From Phyllobacterium bourgognense (GTDB taxonomy: Bacteria; Pseudomonadota; Alphaproteobacteria; Rhizobiales; Rhizobiaceae), in the NCBI RefSeq assembly GCF_003337575.1, contig NZ_QPJM01000002.1, forward strand, positions 186,001 to 250,000: DNA of 64,000 nucleotides, in the 5' to 3' direction. Under the pieces are notes generated by a model. It worked only from the letters and a program-made list of their open reading frames with translations. It did not search any database and was not told the DNA's origin. Position 1 is the stretch's first letter. Every line of letters begins with the position of its first letter. The position numbers and the translations under genes are program-made. Of the stretch, positions 62,866 to 64,000 are shown one piece after another.

Positions 62866-63780
62866 ATGTTGCTCAAAAAAGCTTTACTTGGTGCAATCAC
62901 GATTGGCGCAATGCTTGCCGGTTCGATGGCGCGTGCGGAAAATCTCGAAACGTTCCGTATCGGTATTATCGGCGGCGAAAACGAAGCTGATCGCCTACGC
63001 AACTATCAGTGCGTTGTGGATCAGCTTCCGAAAGTTCTCGGGGTGAAGGACGTCAAGCTGTTTCCGGCTACGGATTATGACGGTGTTATCCAGGGGTTGC
63101 TTGGTGGCACGCTAGATTATGCCGAGCTTGGTGCATCGGGTTTTGCTAAAATCTACCTCACCAATCCAAAGGCAGTAGAACCGATTCTGACCACTATTCA
63201 GACCGATGGCGCGACCGGCTATTATTCGATCATGGTTGCCCGCAAGGACAGCGGCATCAAGACGCTTGCGGATATGAAGGGCAAGAAGCTAGGCTTCGCA
63301 GATCCGGACTCGACGTCGGGCTATCTCATTCCAGTGACCTCTCTACCAAAGGACATCAAGACTTCGGTCAAGGATTATTTCAGTGAAACTGGTTTTGGCG
63401 GCGGTCACGAGAATCTCGTCCTCGCTGTTAAGGACGGCAAATTCGATGCCGGGACCACTTTCGGTTCAGGTGTTGGCACATTCGACGAGGGTTACACGTC
63501 CGGCAACCTGCGCAAGATGGTCGACAAGGGCTTGATCGACATGAAGGACTTTGTCGAACTGTGGAAGTCGCCGCTCATTCCGAACGGCCCGATCGTGGTC
63601 CGCACATCGCTCGACAACGACATGAAGGCCAAGTTCAAGGACTACATGATGAACTTGCCAAAAACCGATCCGGCTTGCTTTGCCTCGACGATGGGTGGTG
63701 ATTTCAAGGGCTACACCGAAGTAAACACCGAATTCTATCAGCCTATCATCGACGCCCGCAAAGCGCAGATCGGCGGTTAA
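62866..63780 (+). CDS. phnD: Phosphonate ABC transporter substrate-binding protein PhnD
   Basis: The 304-residue periplasmic protein has a signal peptide (about residues 1-24, ending 'SMARA'). Mature-part motifs are 'FRIGIIGGENEADRLRNYQCV', 'FPATDYDGVIQGLLGGTLDYAELG' and 'LGFADPDSTSGYLIPVTSL', the last holding the Ser/Thr residues that bind the phosphonate group. A GGAG site precedes the ATG. A strong hairpin follows the gene, which should raise its level above that of the permease. Confidence 0.95.
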   Translation: MLLKKALLGAITIGAMLAGSMARAENLETFRIGIIGGENEADRLRNYQCVVDQLPKVLGVKDVKLFPATDYDGVIQGLLGGTLDYAELGASGFAKIYLTNPKAVEPILTTIQTDGATGYYSIMVARKDSGIKTLADMKGKKLGFADPDSTSGYLIPVTSLPKDIKTSVKDYFSETGFGGGHENLVLAVKDGKFDAGTTFGSGVGTFDEGYTSGNLRKMVDKGLIDMKDFVELWKSPLIPNGPIVVRTSLDNDMKAKFKDYMMNLPKTDPACFASTMGGDFKGYTEVNTEFYQPIIDARKAQIGG

Positions 63781-63793
63781 TTCGTAACTCTCC

Positions 63794-63830
63794 ATCACGG
63801 CCAGGTCTTTGGATCTGGCCGTGATTTTTT
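63794..63830 (+). terminator. Terminator-like hairpin between phnD and phnE
   Basis: An 11-bp perfect stem (ATCACGGCCAG with CTGGCCGTGAT) and a 10-base loop are followed by a T-run. It lies inside the phnCDE run, so it probably acts as a partial terminator. Confidence 0.75.
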
Positions 63831-63851
63831 ATGCTTCGGAAGGATAGTTTG

Positions 63852-64000
63852 ATGAGCCGAGCCATTTCCACCGAACTGTCGCTCGATGGCATTCAGATCG
63901 AACGGCACTGGCAGGAACTTGCCGGGCGCCGACGTGCGTATTCCTGGCTGATTTCGATCTGCCTTCTGGCGACAGTGGCTGGCTCGCTCTGGTTTGCCAA
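63852..64000 (+). CDS. phnE: Phosphonate ABC transporter permease PhnE (partial, cut by window end)
   Basis: Only the first 49 complete codons are present; the frame is open to the last base. The start (MSRAISTELSLDGIQIERHW) is soluble and the first membrane segment begins at about residue 31 ('SWLISICLLATVAGSLW'). The AAGGA site and position directly after phnD support PhnE. Identity rests mostly on context. Confidence 0.8.
   Translation, partial: MSRAISTELSLDGIQIERHWQELAGRRRAYSWLISICLLATVAGSLWFA

Overview
The window reads as chromosome of an alphaproteobacterium of the order Hyphomicrobiales (Rhizobiales), probably near the Phyllobacteriaceae/Brucellaceae. The pointers are a lipid A very-long-chain fatty acid locus (acpXL to lpxXL), a late-cobalt (oxygen-type) cobalamin cluster that uses cbiD, a rhizobial-type betaine-homocysteine methyltransferase, an entericidin, and a phn C-P lyase operon controlled by PhnF and Pho boxes. 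The genus is inference. I see no rRNA, tRNA, CRISPR array, transposase or phage gene. Gene density is high and codon usage looks even, so this looks like core chromosome.

1-16,450: methylated-amine (betaine) utilisation. It holds a DUF1638 protein, a corrinoid carrier protein, two MttB-superfamily methyltransferases without pyrrolysine, a double [4Fe-4S] protein that could reactivate the corrinoid, a PadR regulator with two palindromes, a homocysteine methyltransferase (Bmt-like), an XRE regulator, a desaturase with a leaderless PhnD-like protein, a dimethylglycine dehydrogenase-like enzyme and a quaternary-amine ABC importer. Importer, second MttB and dehydrogenase all run leftward in pathway order. 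The parts suggest uptake of a betaine, transfer of one methyl through a corrinoid protein (possibly to homocysteine), then oxidative removal of the rest.

16,451-19,496: a 960-base gene-free stretch with two converging terminator-like hairpins, then two valine-degradation genes (mmsB and an isobutyryl-CoA dehydrogenase).

19,605-36,200: cobalamin synthesis. cobQ is followed by a cobalamin riboswitch, the cobalt transporter cbtBA, cobU, cobW, cobN, cobO, a TerB-like gene, cobE and cobM. Then come cobK and cbiD (reverse), and cobA, cobB, cobC and cobD. The remaining corrin-ring genes (cobG/Z, H, I, J, L) are not here. The B12 made here is what the corrinoid enzymes on the left consume.

36,207-45,461: a dipeptide/oligopeptide-type ABC importer without ATPase genes plus an M20 deacylase, then soeABC, a probable cytoplasm-facing, membrane-anchored sulfite dehydrogenase.

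45,458-50,252: the lipid A C28 acyl locus lpxXL, adh2XL, fabF1XL, fabF2XL, acpXL (transcribed right to left). FabF2XL has lost its catalytic Cys and looks like a chain-length-factor partner. The usual fabZXL is absent.

50,359-56,315: mixed metabolism: a degenerate exported histidine-phosphatase-like protein, an AEC transporter, gabD, galM, kdgK and an FMN-binding oxidase-like protein.

56,317-64,000: phosphonate utilisation. phnF diverges from phnGHIJKL. phnC, phnD and the start of phnE follow, the last cut by the window edge.
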